Shown: positions 1-13,137 of the stretch, one piece after another | Layout of the letters: each line of letters opens with the position of its first letter | Numbering within the stretch: position 1 is the stretch's first letter | NCBI GenBank assembly: GCA_038501195.1 | Contig: JBBPUQ010000007.1 | Location: forward strand, 4,193,501 to 4,257,500 | Direction of reading: 5' to 3' | DNA from: Nemania diffusa | Taxonomy: Eukaryota > Ascomycota > Sordariomycetes > Xylariales > Xylariaceae | DNA: 64,000 nt | The notes under the pieces: generated by a model | Seen by the model: the letters and a program-made list of their open reading frames with translations, nothing else | Told to the model about the DNA's origin: nothing | The model's database searches: none | Translations under genes and position numbers: made by a program

Positions 1-11
1 GTCGAACGCAT

Positions 12-3000
12 CTAGCAAATTGCCCAGAATTGAGGGACAACGAAACCATCCTCCTCGATTCCTCCCTCCGCCTTGCCATTACCATATCCAGAAACCTTCC
101 ACTTTTGGCTGAGAACCTGCTCTTCCTTCAACTTCAGCTCGTCCTTGTACTCCTTCCAGATCTTGATAGTGAGGCTGTCGAACCGGCGGCCTACGAATCT
201 ATCCCAACCGCCGTATCGCTGCACTGCCAACTTGGCCAACCTCAGATGTTTCCGCGCCACCTCAACTAGCACCTCCCGCGGAGCTTCGTTCTGGCGGTTA
301 CCTCCGGTCGCGGCACCATTCTCTGCTTCGCGGTGGCTGAGATCGCTCTTGGACAACTGAAGCAACGACATGCTAGGTCTGGATGAAACTCTTCTACCCA
401 CAGGCCTATAAGCGCCGTTCTGGACCCTGAGGGAGCCATGGTGGCTGCCGCTTGCAACAGAGAACGTGTCGTCATCGTCATCATCGCTGTCGTCCGCGTC
501 GACCTCAACAAGTAGCTTCAGTAGATCCTCGTTCACTGTCACCGCCTTCTTGAAGAAGGACTTCGCCAAAGCGGCGTCGCGCTTCTTGTCTCCCGCACTC
601 GCGGCGCTGGCGTTGCTCCTCTCGGTGAAGTGGTGCCCGGCACTAGTGTAGATGCTGGCGAGAAGCTCATACATGGCCAAGGTCTGCCTATGCCGAGGCC
701 CGTTGGTCCTTCGCAGATTGTAGACAAGATCTTCCGCAAGCCGGATGGCGCCTTGAAGGTCGCCGGCCACGCAGCGGACTTGCACGAGACGGGTGCCCAG
801 CGACAATTTGACTTCGGCGGCCCACGGCTGTCCGCTCTTGGAGTTCCAAAGGCTTTCCAATAGCCACAGCAGACGGTGGTTGTCTTTCTGATCGCCAAGT
901 AGGGAGATGAGCTCGTTGAGTTCGTTGAGAGGGCAGCGCACCAGGTCGATCTTGTTCTTCTTGCAGATGTCGAAGACTTCAGCTAAGATGGCTTGTGAAA
1001 GCACTAGCATAGCCTTAGTATCTTCAGTTGTGACTGTCCGCTTGTACTCGCCACGGCCTCCCATCATAAGACAGAGCTGGAAGCCGAGGGTGATCTCCGT
1101 GGGGTCGTCTAATCCCTCATGTGCCATGAGGAACTGGAATATACACTGGGTCAACCCGAGCGCTTCACGATACTTGGCAATCTTCAGGTACTCCTTCAAC
1201 TCGAAGACTGCGGCACGAGCAGCCGAAGCGACAAAGTCCTTAGGCTGAGCGTGGTCTGAGAAGTAAGCCAGGAGAATTCGCACGAAACCACGGACATAAG
1301 CTTGCGATGATGCCTTGACCACTGACACCTCGGTAGCGGTAAAGTATTCTACTACTTGGTTTTCAACGAGATCGAAATCCTCTCCTCGGTTGCTTCTGTA
1401 GTGAATGTACCTTAGACGCGCACCGAGAAGAATAATGGTGTTTATCTTGGTCTTGCGCTTGATGGACGATGATAGGCGCTCGTAGAAGAGGAATTCCGCG
1501 AGGATCTCGGCCATGTACGAAGCAATAGTTCCGCCTTGCCTAGCACCGAGGTAAAACTCAAAAGATGCAATGAAAGCAAAACAGGACCGCCCTGCCTTAG
1601 TCACATTAAACCCGGCAGTCTTAGAGGCAGTCTTGTATATGACTTGTCGCTTGATCTCTCGGATGAGCTGAACGCCGTAGGAGGCGTATGAACTGGAAAA
1701 TATCTTCGCGACATATCGAGCAGTTTCGATCAGCTCTTTCGTAGAGGCGGTACTAATTACGCATTGCGAAACATGAGTTTGAAGTTCCTTAGTTGCGAGC
1801 TCAGTTTTTTGTTGCTTCTGGTACAACAAGACTAGCTCGTTCAACGTCGTCAAGGTCGTCTCATGGACACAAGAATAGGTCTTCCTAATCTCGGCATAGC
1901 GCTCGTACGTCATCGTCGTCGCCTTCTCGACCATCTCCTTAGTGACTGTAGTGGATTTGGCGGTAGACGAGATCTGCTTGACGTAAAGAGAACGTAGGGT
2001 GTTCTGGCTGCGCTTCACAGTCGACGTTGAGATGGTTTTGGAGTGCGTCAAGATATGTTCGTAGTATGACACGGCTTCATATTCATACTTCTCACTCTTG
2101 CTGCACACCTCCGCAAGCGTCACAGTCACACTTATGGCGAGCTCAGAAGACTCGCCGAAGAATTTGGAACAAGCCTGGCGAATCTCCTTGAGGATGCTGA
2201 TGTGTTCGTGAATCTCAATCTGGGTCTCCTCAATGACTCGGTAGTACCGCTCAAAGGTTTTTTGAACAAATTTAGTATCGCTGAAGGAGCTGTACTTAGT
2301 TCCAAATTGACAGAACGTGGCAATAATGGATTTTAGGTATACCAACGACTCGGAATACCGATGCAATTCGTAGTAGTACTCGGCGACGACGATAAGAGCA
2401 CGCAGGGCATTCTCGTGGCATATGCGGGCGCCTTTATTCAGGGTGGAAATGATCTCCGAGTAGTATTCAATCCAATAGCCATGCGTCAAATGATGCTTTC
2501 GGCAGACATCGCCCAAAGCATACAGTATCGCAATGGTGTTCGCGTGGTCTGGTCCGTAGAATGTGCGGTACTCGACGAGAATCTCCTGGTAAAAGCTAAT
2601 GAGGGTGCTGTGCATCTCATACTTGGTGAGAAACTCGATGTAGAGATCTCGGAACCCGACGACGGACTTGTCATCGAATTTGAGGGACTTGCAATGAACC
2701 CGATAAAGACGTAGGTAAGTGTGTTCAGCCCTGTCATATCGCTTTTGGTTGATGTAACATTGCGCAAGGTCAAGAACCAGTCTGATACTCTCGGAGGAGA
2801 AGGAAGCGTTGAGGCTAACGCTGTCTATGGACTCGGCGAAGAACGAAGCCCAGCTGCGTTTAAGCGTACTCCTAATTACGGATACCGCTTCCGACCATTT
2901 TTCTTGCTCGATGTAGATGGCGGTCAAAGAGTTACATAGTTCCATGGTCGTGGTCGTGACTTGTGTTTCTTCCACGGAAGAAAACGAAGACTCAAAAACT

Positions 3001-6000
3001 TCTCGAATGACTGTTTCACTAGCCAAAGATGTGTTGGTGGTAGTGGTTGTAGAGGACTTCTTGACGACCTCGCTAGAGGTTACAGCAATATGCTCCACGA
3101 TCTCCTTAAACGCCTTGCTTTCCTCTTTATGCGTTGACTTAAACCATGACCAGCATCTCTGAAACACTGTGAGTGAAAGGGAAATCATACCCACGGTCTT
3201 CATAGAGACGGCTACTTCTTTGAGGCGAAGTATGATAGACTCAAACATAGACACGTGATGGGTTGAGTATTCGTCCCAACAGCAGCTGAGAACCGCCGAG
3301 GCTTCCTCAACTCGTTGCTGCGTACGAAGGAATGAGGCATACTTGAGCATTACGTCAATTTTCTTCTCGTGCCATTCGCACGCTTGCGTAGTTAGGCAAT
3401 AGTCACTGAGCTTGAGCCAAAGTTCCACATAAATCTCCTCGGCGCTAATGAATTGTCCACGCTTCTCGAGCTCTAGCGCAAGTTGAAGTGTTTTCTCGGC
3501 ATCGATGATGGTCCAAGTTTCTTCAACCTTCTCTTCGTAGCCGAACAAAAAGCTATCAAAGCCATCGACCTCGTGCTCGTGGCCACGCTTCTTCAGGATG
3601 ACATCGAGGTGTCGCGAAGCAGAATCGTTGTCTGAGTGGTAATCCAGCGATCCAGTGCGAATTCCTCGGATTTTGACCTGAATCTCCTGCGATTTGGTCA
3701 CTTCACCAACGGAAACATAAAGCTCCGCCAATGCACTATAGATCTGGAGGACTTCCTCCGATGAAGCTCCATATTGATGCGTATAGGAAGTGATTAACAC
3801 GAGCAGTATCTCTTCCCTATATGTCATGATCTCCGTGCGCTTCGTAGACACGAGTGTTTCCGAAATGCGGAGAAGCGTGGTGCAACAAGTAATAACGAGA
3901 TCTGATTGCGGCCCAAGTACAGTCTTCCCGATTTTGATCACCAAAGCGTACCATTTTGTAGCTTCGGTATACTGTACCAAAACAGTCTCGTAAAAGATGG
4001 CACATGCGATAGCGGACTGCAAGACACTTGGATGGTCAGGGCCAAACAATTGAGTTCTTACACGATGAGCAATGGTGAAAAGTTCCACAACTTCATTAGG
4101 CAAGTACTGAGTTCTCCAGCGACTAGATTCTAGCAAGGCAAAGGTCACCGAGCTTGGGAAGACTGAAGCGAACTCTGGCGGGAACTGGACATTTCCTTGA
4201 ATCTTGAATAGCGACGACAGCTTGAAATGGATCACCCAGTATCTGATTGTATATTCAAGCAGCTGGTGCGAGGCAATCTTTTTATCAATCTCAGACTGAG
4301 TAAAGAAGCCCAGACGTGGCTCATCTGCATCTCGCAAGTATTTACTAGCAGAGGAAAGTAGTCGAATCAGCAGGTCTTTATGTCTCTCTTTGAGATGCAA
4401 TGAGATATTAGATGCATCTGGGATATTGAGTAGAGCCTGTTTGACCGCGTCGTGGCGCAGCGATACCAGCCCCTCCACACTGACGGTTAATGGAGCGATA
4501 GACTTAATAATCTGGCTCAGTCGAATTGGGCGTTCGGTACTAGAGCTCTTGGAATCCGCTCGCAGTAAAACCTCAATCTCTGTGAGAGACAGAGGCCTCT
4601 TGGCGGCGACCAGGAATGAGAGTACAGATTTAGAATCATTGTCTAGTTTGACGACCGCGAGAAGTCTCTGCACAAGCTCGGCCACACCACGTGGGGGCGA
4701 CTCACGAAGAGCCTCAAATGCACCCACAAATCCTTCGGGTGTCTTCTGCTGTGCAAGGTATTCAACGAAGAGGGTCGCGGACAGCATTGACCCATCAGAC
4801 ATACCGAGGAGACTGTCGATAATATCCTCAGAGCCTGAGAAAGATGGGTTTCGTGATAGGCCCTCTTGCAAGATAGTCTGGATGTCATCGAACACAGTAT
4901 CTAGTGTTAATTCGACCCTCTCGACAAATGTAGTCGTCTCGATATCCAGGGGCTGAGAGAACAGAAGCACCCTTAGGCCAGCAGCCTCTTGTGCTATGCC
5001 CTGAAGCTTTGCACTTAGCAGTTTTGCCGCGGGCTTTAGCCCTTCCATCTCATCTAAGCCATCGATGATAATGACCAATTCATCGCCTTCGCTGCTAATA
5101 TTGTTTAGTGCGTGCTGGAGTGTTTCCCACAATTTTTGTTCTTGGGCCTCGGCGGAAGAGAGGGCTTTGGCGTCATTGTAAGCCTGCAGAATGATATTGA
5201 ATAGATCCAGATCACCAATTCTGAACGACAGAAGTTGAAATAGCAGAGTCTTTAACATCGAAAGACAAGAGGCCTGTGCAGATATGCTCGCATCTGCTAC
5301 TAATTAGAATTAAGCATTCAAGATGAAAAGCAGGTTCGGCTTACTGAAGAAAAAGCTTAAAGTTGGTATAACTCGACCGCCAACCGGCCGTTGTAGCCTG
5401 TTGACAACCCAATTGGCCAGTGTTGTCTTTCCAGTACCCGACTTGCCCTCCACCAACATCACACGCTCATCATACTTGAAGAATTGGTTCAAGTGCGGCT
5501 GGAACCAAATACAAGTATAATCTTCTGGGCGACTTGCGAGACTGATGCGATTAGAGGAGATGAAGGAAAGAACCTTATCTTGAGGTGCCAACCAATCATG
5601 GATGGTTTCAATATGAGCGGTGTCACCATGGCCTGGCGCCTGGAGTCCGAGGTTCCATATCTCGTTCTCGCAATGTTGCACACGCGAACGGTAACTGTCA
5701 ATGGAAGCACCAAACGTCCGGTATATGTCTAGCCTAGTAGTTGACTGTCGGGTACCATGTACAGCAGAGTAGTACCCAACTGCAACGCCTGAGACAACGT
5801 TAAGGAGCTCTGAGAAAGCTCGGTCAATATCTTCCATAATGGAAGGGGCCAAGTTAAGAGCATGCTCAGCCCTCAACAGCGGCGAAAGCTCTAAGCCAAG
5901 CTGATAGAACAGGTCAAATGCCGTCTGCAAAGCTGCCGCATTCTCATGGCCAAGCTGTTATCGTCAGTACTAAACCACCGAGTAGCCAGCGATACGCCAA

Positions 6001-6644
6001 CTTACATCAAGTAGAAGCAGGCATTGTCCATAGACAAGGTTCGATGCTGCTTCGCATCCCGGGGTGAAGGACTCAATGGCCTCACTCAGGCGGCTAACTT
6101 GCGCGGCAAAGTAATGTGCAGAAATGAGAACTCGGTCCCACGAGCCGCCTTTATGGGGCAGATTGGTCATGCGCTCATGCTTGATCCAGTCTGATAGACC
6201 CGAGTAAGAGGTGTCGAAGGCAAAGAGGCCAATATTGGCGCCTAGCTCTCGCTGGCATCGCTGGCGAACGAAGTCATATTGATCCTTGACGAAGCCTATG
6301 CTGGCCGCCTGCCCGGTTGTGGCCCGTCCTAAGTTCGGCCGTTTTGTGTACGATGTATGGCGTTTAGCCACCTGGATACTACCATTCAACGATGGCGATA
6401 GCATAGCTGTTGGGGTCTTAGAACTTGGTGGGATTGTAGGGGCTAGGTCTATATGTTTCTTCCCATTCGACGTGATATTGGCTGTACTGGTAGGCTCTGG
6501 GGTCGGCTTGTCAGTCTTTGTAGGCGTTTGGCTCCGTGCTGCTATATGTATCTGATTAGCATTGCTTCTGTTGGGTATAGGCCCCTTTTTCTTACCCGAT
6601 GAAGTCCCTCGAAGGCCTAGCATGACTCTCACACAGGAGAACAA
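12..6644 (-). CDS. NACHT-TPR STAND protein (NLR-like), 2178 aa
   Basis: Three exons on the minus strand: 6644-6006, 5954-5345 and 5299-12, with introns of 51 and 45 bp (GTAAGT...CAG and GTAAGC...TAG). The joined frame is continuous and gives 2178 residues. Residues 1-75 are a Ser/Thr/Pro/Lys-rich tail, then a helical region. Walker A (GKSGTGKTT) is near 383-391 and Walker B (VIIIDGLDE) near 492-500, in the order and spacing of fungal NACHT ATPases. From about residue 830 to the end there are degenerate tetratricopeptide-like helical repeats of the kinesin-light-chain type (GPDHPSV, GPDHANT, GPRHRQT). An acidic DDSDDDDDD run lies near the C-terminus. Known role of the family: STAND signal-transduction switches, several of which act in heterokaryon incompatibility. 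No death-effector domain is recognisable at the N-terminus. The 3' end lies almost at the window edge, but a stop codon is present. The second intron is short, so its acceptor is the least certain point. Confidence 0.85.
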
Positions 6645-9600
6645 GCCACAACAAGAATTACTATGGTGCTTCAGCTTGGGCAGCTAGTTCCCGGAAGAAC
6701 CAATACGAGTTGAATGTTGTATAAGTGGTAATATTGCAGGCGCTGGACCTGGGGTATACTGGGGTATTTATCTCTCATGCTCTCATGCTGCATGTTTGGT
6801 ATTGGGAGCCGAGGCCCTCAGTAGAGGACTGAAATTATCTGACCTGTCCCAGTGCCATGATGGCTAGCATCGCCAGCCTGGCGAGACCGAAATGAAGACC
6901 ATCCAATGCCCATGGCGTTTTCTAGACTCGTCGTCAGTACCGAGAAACTCAGCTGAGCTGTACTGGTTACTAGTGGGGTGTGCATGGTATAGGCCGCTGT
7001 TCTGGGTAATAACAGGGGGAGATGCAGTGAGATAAGTTCAGCTCATCTAGCCCCCTCAGCTGGCGTTACGCAACCGAATTAGGAAATATGTACGGGCCGC
7101 TTCCCAGAGAAGCCATGTTGATGCATGCATTCAATATTGACGCATCTCATCCCAGTACCACAGGTCGAGATAGATTAGATCGCCAGCTCCTTATGCATAC
7201 CTCCTATCAATACCCACAGCGACATAAGTACACTTTAATGTACAGTCTTGTATCCTCTACAACACTGCAAGCCCAGCATATGCAGGGTGTCACATTCGCT
7301 AGGTATCATGCACCTCTTCTCATTATTCCCTGCAAGGAAATTGATGGTACGAGGAACTACATACCAGAATTTAGCAACGCCTATTGAAATATTTGTTGTT
7401 TGCCGCCACTACTATGGCAATTTATAGATATCATAGGGACTAGTTGTTGAACAGCGCGGGACAATTCCATGTGTAACGGCTGCTCGTGAATCCCCTGCAA
7501 GTTTCATGGTGGTGTCATGGTTGCAATAATAGCTGGTATGCAAGACGGCGCACTTTGTACGCAGTAGGCCACATTCACGCCGCCCTCCAACTTCACGTAC
7601 CGACCCCGGCCGTCCCGAGGTTTTTTAGCTTATTACTAGGGACCAACCAAGCGGGCCAGTTTCCCTTCTTGAAGAAGCCTCGAGGCTTTCTCGTGGCTTT
7701 CTCAAGGCGGAAAGGATTATATTGGCGGGAAAGTCTCGAGAAATCATAGTTTGCATCGGAAGATCCGAACGCGTCAACCTCTGAGCTTCAGATCTCAGCT
7801 GAAGCTGCGACTCATTCATTATACTCAAAGAACCCCGAAATTAACTTCAGTCTCATTAAAATATGAACATACTCGTGCTATAACTCAAGTTGGAGATCGT
7901 CATGCATAGCCAATCACGCCTGCAGTTGTCTCGAAGCCTCTATCACTGTGCACCGCCTCGGCAATTCCCAATCACCCGACCATTACTAAACGCCTATAGA
8001 TTTTGCTTACAGTTCGCCGATCACCTCACCGATTTCGCCATGCACCAGGAACAGAGCCAAGATAACCAGTAGGCTAGGCAGAACTCCAAAACACTACGTG
8101 CTCAAAGACTTATAACAACTAAGATTTTCATCTACCCATAATCGGTTAAAAGAAAACCTCGCTGATGCGCAACGATATACCAGAGTTTACATAACTAACT
8201 CAAATTCCCGCTGTGTTGTAGTGGCCGTTAGAAGTAGATAGTTGAGGAATGCGTAATCTGAAAATAGTAAAAATATATTTCGGTATACCTAAGACAGAAC
8301 TACGGCACTACTGCATACTTAGCTAGACTGGTGGCGTCTCAAGGCCTACCCGAAACGCCCCATGCGTAGTCTCTAAGTCCAGATCACTATTATTCTCTGC
8401 AGATAGCTATGAATGCATCATCTACCGCTTCTGAATGACAAAAAACTTAAGGATCGAGACTACAAGAGGTGCAATATGGTAGATTACCTAGGCTAGATCT
8501 TTTGGCATAATTTGAGAGTTTAGCTTGTGTTAGAAATACCATATGAAATTGGCTACCAAGATGAAGTTTCGAGATGATAGCCTGACGGCTTAACACGAGA
8601 CATACGAACATCGCTCATCCCGTAGTGCCGGAATCTCACTGAAAATAAGTGATAGCTCATTTGACACCTTACCCTACATAATGTTCACTACGCAGTATGC
8701 AGTCAGAATATCATTTCATGCAATGCGGGTTAGAGTCAAGTATTGCCAACCCAGGCCGTAATGGGAAGTGGCGCTGATGCGGGGAAACGTGTTTGGGATC
8801 CACGATAACAGGAAGTCCAAGAGGTTGTCTCCTAGAATATGTACCTAGTCATTGTGGATGTTGACATCACGCTAAATTTCATACTAATAACGTTTAGCTA
8901 ACTAACAACTACCGATCGAAAAGGGGAGGTAAAGTGCGCCTTGTTTATGTGGGATGGAGCATCTTATTTAAACGTCGACCCGAACAAGGCGATTTGTGGG
9001 GTGAAAGGGGGGCCACGACTAACTAAGACACCAAGGTTGCCACATGACTTAGTATATGGCCATTCAGCATACGTCTATCTCGACACTACCGCCCATCTGC
9101 ATGTTCTTAAATCGCATCGCAAAGGGTTAAGCCAAGATGCTCTATAGGTCGACGCATGTTAGGATTGACTATCGTTTAGGTATCCCGATATAGGAAGTAG
9201 TCGTGGCAACCTTAATAGTCCTTAGCTCCAACATCTAATAATAGAGAGACTTGCTAACATTGTCTAGCTACATATCCTCGGTCAGGTCATATCTATAATG
9301 AGACGATATTTTTCATTCGTAGATATACAAAATCGAGGGAGAATAGTGATTCATAGGTGAATCTCTAGTGAAAATAGCCGAGGGTTGTGGCTGCATCAAA
9401 CGCTTCAGAAAGTGTAATAAGAACGCAAGTCAGCATCCACATATTATTATGTTCAATAGATCATCCTTTATAGTCTCCTAACATTCTCGTTTAGTATCCA
9501 TCTCAGTCTTAGCTAATTTCAGACACGACCAGATCAATTAAATTCCGATTGGAAAGTTGCTCTTTCGCTTTTATAGATAAAAAAAGATCATCAAGATGCA

Positions 9601-11778
9601 TTTTCCCACCGTATTTACCCCCCCATGGTATCTACAAGTCCAATTGCTCATTTGACGGAGATATCCCGGGTTGCAGCTTCGGTAGCACTGTCAGACAACG
9701 GGAATTATTGAGAACGATTTGAACCTCGGTTGTGGCGATGGGTCATTTTCACTTTTGCTCGCGGTTGTACCAAGATCGGTAAGAAGGTGTATCTCTTTTA
9801 GGAGCAAAGTCTATAAATCCCCGCTCAATGCGATACAACAAAAGGTACGGCTGTTAGACCCGGAATCGCAGACTGGGGGAGCAGCATCTTGGCGTTTCTC
9901 AGGTGGTAGTTAAACAAGCTAACTACGCCGCTTTGATATCGACAAATAACCTACTAGGCGGTACTATACGGTTACTGAGGAGTTGATGGGAAGTTTGCTC
10001 ATTATTGCTAATACCGAGTGCCCCAGCTTCTGTCACGGTCCCATATATAAGACCTGCAAACGTTCAAGGTTCCCACCTTGACAACGGTCTGTTCCGTGAC
10101 AGGTTCCAAATCGCCACGGGCGGCTACTCCTAAGGGGAGTGCTATTGACCGTGCAGTCAAGAGCCTTCCCTATGAAGATAAGATCAAGGCGGGGGTCCTT
10201 TTTTCAGTGACGCTTGGAAGCCCGGCAATGCGAACCAGCTTCCCGGTTTCCTACATTTAGGACAAACTTTGTTTTATTCCAACTTAAGCATTGCTAGTCC
10301 TATTTCCGTCTTATGCACGAATGACAATGAGACGTAATGGCCATTCTAGTGGCAATTACTTCAGTAGCTTCTCGAGAACCACCTCTCCGTCCGATTAAAT
10401 GTGCCACAACTACCCGCTATGCAAGACGCTATCTTTTAATTTTCGCCTCAAGTCTTCGCATTTTCGCACGGCGAGGTTTTCAACTGTTTCTTCAGCACAA
10501 CCTAGAGATAAAATTCATTTCTCGACTGGAATAGTAAATATCTCAGGGGACTTTACCGCACATTGCCACCTGCTCTTATTCGGATACACCAATGCCGTCA
10601 AGCACCGCTCGGATAATCGCGACTCACATGTGAAGTGGCTGGCTTCAATTCCTTTGCGGCCACCAACCTGAGATATTCAAAATAATTTTGGCCGTAACAC
10701 TTCTAACCGGCCAACTAAACTAAAGCGACGATACCGTTCCCACGATTTTCTCTGATAAGTAACTCTTAACCAACCGAAAGAGGCACTTCGACTTGAATCA
10801 CAGAGATGGTGTGGTTTCTAGTATGATAGGAGAACAATCAACTCTCAAAATGCCAAGGACGGCTCGGGGTGGCAGGCGGTTTAGGGCTAGGCAGGGTACA
10901 TCGAGCCAAGAATCGGTACTAGAGTCAAGGCGATGAAACAGAAGTAATGAGAACCTTTCGTCAGATTAATTCGTTCGCTAACTTGAATTTCTAGTACCTA
11001 TTATTTGTTTCACAAAATTAACACAATATGTGTAAGCAACTTTGTTCAACCCACGGTAGTTACCACAGTGGGTACCCCCCACGCTAATGGCGGGGGTAAC
11101 CTGAGTGACCCCCTATTCGGAGCAAATACCCGGTAATAGCCCTTAGTTACCCATGTCCTAAAAAAGGTCATCTAGGTAGGTAGTCACAGTCCAGTGAAAC
11201 GTATGAAATAATTCCTATATATTTGGTATGTTATTGACTGATGGTTCTAGCATTACTGCGAATTTTATCATTTCATAATACCGGGATAGTATTGTCGTCT
11301 TCGTTTGAAACTCGCCTGCGCCCACAAAGCCGAGATGATGCTACAGATTGATGACAGCATCAGATGACAAAGTACGCTCTCGAACATCACTCACTGCCTC
11401 TACAATAGATACACCATAAGACTCATATAGTCCGTAAGGTAAGCATAAAAGGTAAGATGTTCCGTATGGAGACTAGCGTGCTACCTTCGCCCGTGGCATT
11501 CCCTTTTACACTACTGCATGCTGACCACACCCAGTTCAATACATGCGACGACGAACAATATAAATAGGTATTAATACCACGGCCTTGGCCCTCGTAAACC
11601 GGTGGATTACCATTTCTATGTGAATTGCTACCCAAGCCAAGGTGAGGGGCACAGGGTCCGACGTCGTACTATAGCAATTCTATTCTCGCGAAAGCAGTTC
11701 AAGCTCTTATCCCCTGAATTGATAATCTCACATTCGATTACATTTCTCAGGATCTCTATTTATCCTAGGGCTATTATC
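6645..11778. other. gene-poor interval of about 5.1 kb
   Basis: No protein family, tRNA or rRNA was recognised here. All open frames are short (under about 100 codons) and have no familiar motif. The base composition is moderate, not the extreme AT of RIP. A small GC-rich imperfect hairpin lies at 11071-11101 (GGTACCCCCC against GGGGGTAACC). One copy of the motif GTTAGAAATACC, also seen in the foldback elements near 57.7 kb, lies at 8528-8540. Confidence 0.5.
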
Positions 11779-13137
11779 ATGCCGATTGACTTCCATCTCA
11801 GCACCTCCGAGGCAGGCACCCAAGCCGCAGCCGCATCATTCGCCCAAAATGTCCTCAGCAAGGCCCGCTCAACTTACATGCCCTACACATCGCACAGCGA
11901 GCGCTTCCAAGCTACCAGGTCGACATACGCAGCCGCCGTCGCAAGCGGTCTGATCAAAGGCCAGCTTGCGCCCAGCATCGGCGGCAGCGCCGGGTCGCTC
12001 GTGGAAGCCGCCATCCTGGTCGAGGCGTTCTACGCCGTCGAGCCCTCCGCATCCCTCACCATCTTCGCAACGGGGCTCGGCCTCACGCCCTTCAACCTGC
12101 TGCGCGACCCGGCCAAGAACGAGTTCCTCGCCCCCTTCCTCTCCGGGGAGGGCGCCCCGCTCGCCTCCCTCGTCTTCAGCGAGCCGGGGGGCGTGGCGAA
12201 CTGGCTGGAGAAGGGCGGCAAGGGCCTCAACACCACGGCGCGCAGGGACGGCGACGGGTGGGTGCTCAACGGCGAGAAGGTCTGGGCCACGAACAGCGCC
12301 GGCTGGGACTTCCGGGGCGCGGACCTCGCGTGCGTCGTCTGCCGGGACGTGACCGATGCCGCGGCAGCGCAGGACGAGGACGCCGACCCGAGCGCGAGCA
12401 TCATGGTCCTGCTCGTGACGCGCGAGGACCTGGACCGCAGCGGCCCCGGCGCGTTCGAGGTGGTGCGGCAGTTCGAGACGATGGGGCACACCGCCGTGTC
12501 CGGCCCGCACATCCGCTACACGGACGTGCGCGTGCCTAACAAGAACGTGCTCTGCGCGCCCGGCGAGGGCGCGGCGGTCGTGAACGCGTCGTTCGACTGC
12601 AGCGCCGTGCTCGTGGGGGCCATGGCCGTGGGGATCATGCGCGCCGCCTTCGACGCCGCGCTCGCGTTTGCCAGGGGCCGCGACGGCCGGGGCGCGGTGC
12701 CGCTGCTCGAGCGCCAGGCTGTGGCGGACCTGCTTTCGGGCATCAAGATGCAGACGGAGGCGTGTCGGGCGTTGACGTGGAAGGCTGCGCATGCCATGGA
12801 GAACGGGCCGGGCGAGTATAACGCGCGGCGGGAGCTGGCGCTCGCTGCTAAAGTCTACTGCAGCGATAATGCTGTTAAGGCAGTGACCGACGCTATCAGT
12901 GCTGTTGGGGTGTGAGTTTCCTCTGAGAGGTCTTGGTTCCATCTGGAATCGCTAATGTGGGCTTTATTTAGTACGGCATATGATACAAGCCAGCCATTTG
13001 CCGAGCTATTAACTAGTGCGACAGTTTTACCGATTTTCGATGGAGGAAACGTAGGGATAAGAAGACGACATCTACAACAGGTGATGTTAAATCCCGCATA
13101 CGATCCCTGGGCCGCGACCTACGGGCCATCTACGTAG
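11779..13137 (+). CDS. Nitroalkane oxidase (acyl-CoA dehydrogenase superfamily)
   Basis: Two exons, 11779-12911 and 12972-13137, joined by a 60 bp intron (GTGAGT...TTAG), give 432 residues. The enzyme class is an FAD flavoprotein that oxidises primary and secondary nitroalkanes to aldehydes or ketones, releasing nitrite and hydrogen peroxide (EC 1.7.3.1). The whole sequence follows the Fusarium oxysporum enzyme from its N-terminus (DFxLS) to its end (DPWAATYG). The exon 2 motif FDGGNVGIRRR places Asp401 and Arg408, seven residues apart, at the positions of the catalytic Asp402 and Arg409 of Fusarium; Ser275 matches Ser276. Asp in place of the acyl-CoA dehydrogenase Glu is what separates the two activities. 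The ATG at 11779 was chosen because it reproduces the family's N-terminus, although the frame is open further upstream. The coding part is very GC-rich compared with its surroundings. It has no neighbouring gene within 2.7 kb on either side. Confidence 0.9.

Noticed and set aside
7088..7387. 99-codon frame in the large gap
   Set aside because: It has no known motif, no clear splice partners and a composition like the neighbouring non-coding DNA.
11071..11101. GC-rich hairpin between 5 kb gap and the nitroalkane oxidase
   Set aside because: The stem is imperfect, has no poly-T and no partner gene nearby that it could regulate; such hairpins arise by chance.
11869..12942. Long open frame opposite the nitroalkane oxidase
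   Set aside because: It is a shadow of the GC-rich coding strand: Arg/His/Ala-rich composition with no domain.
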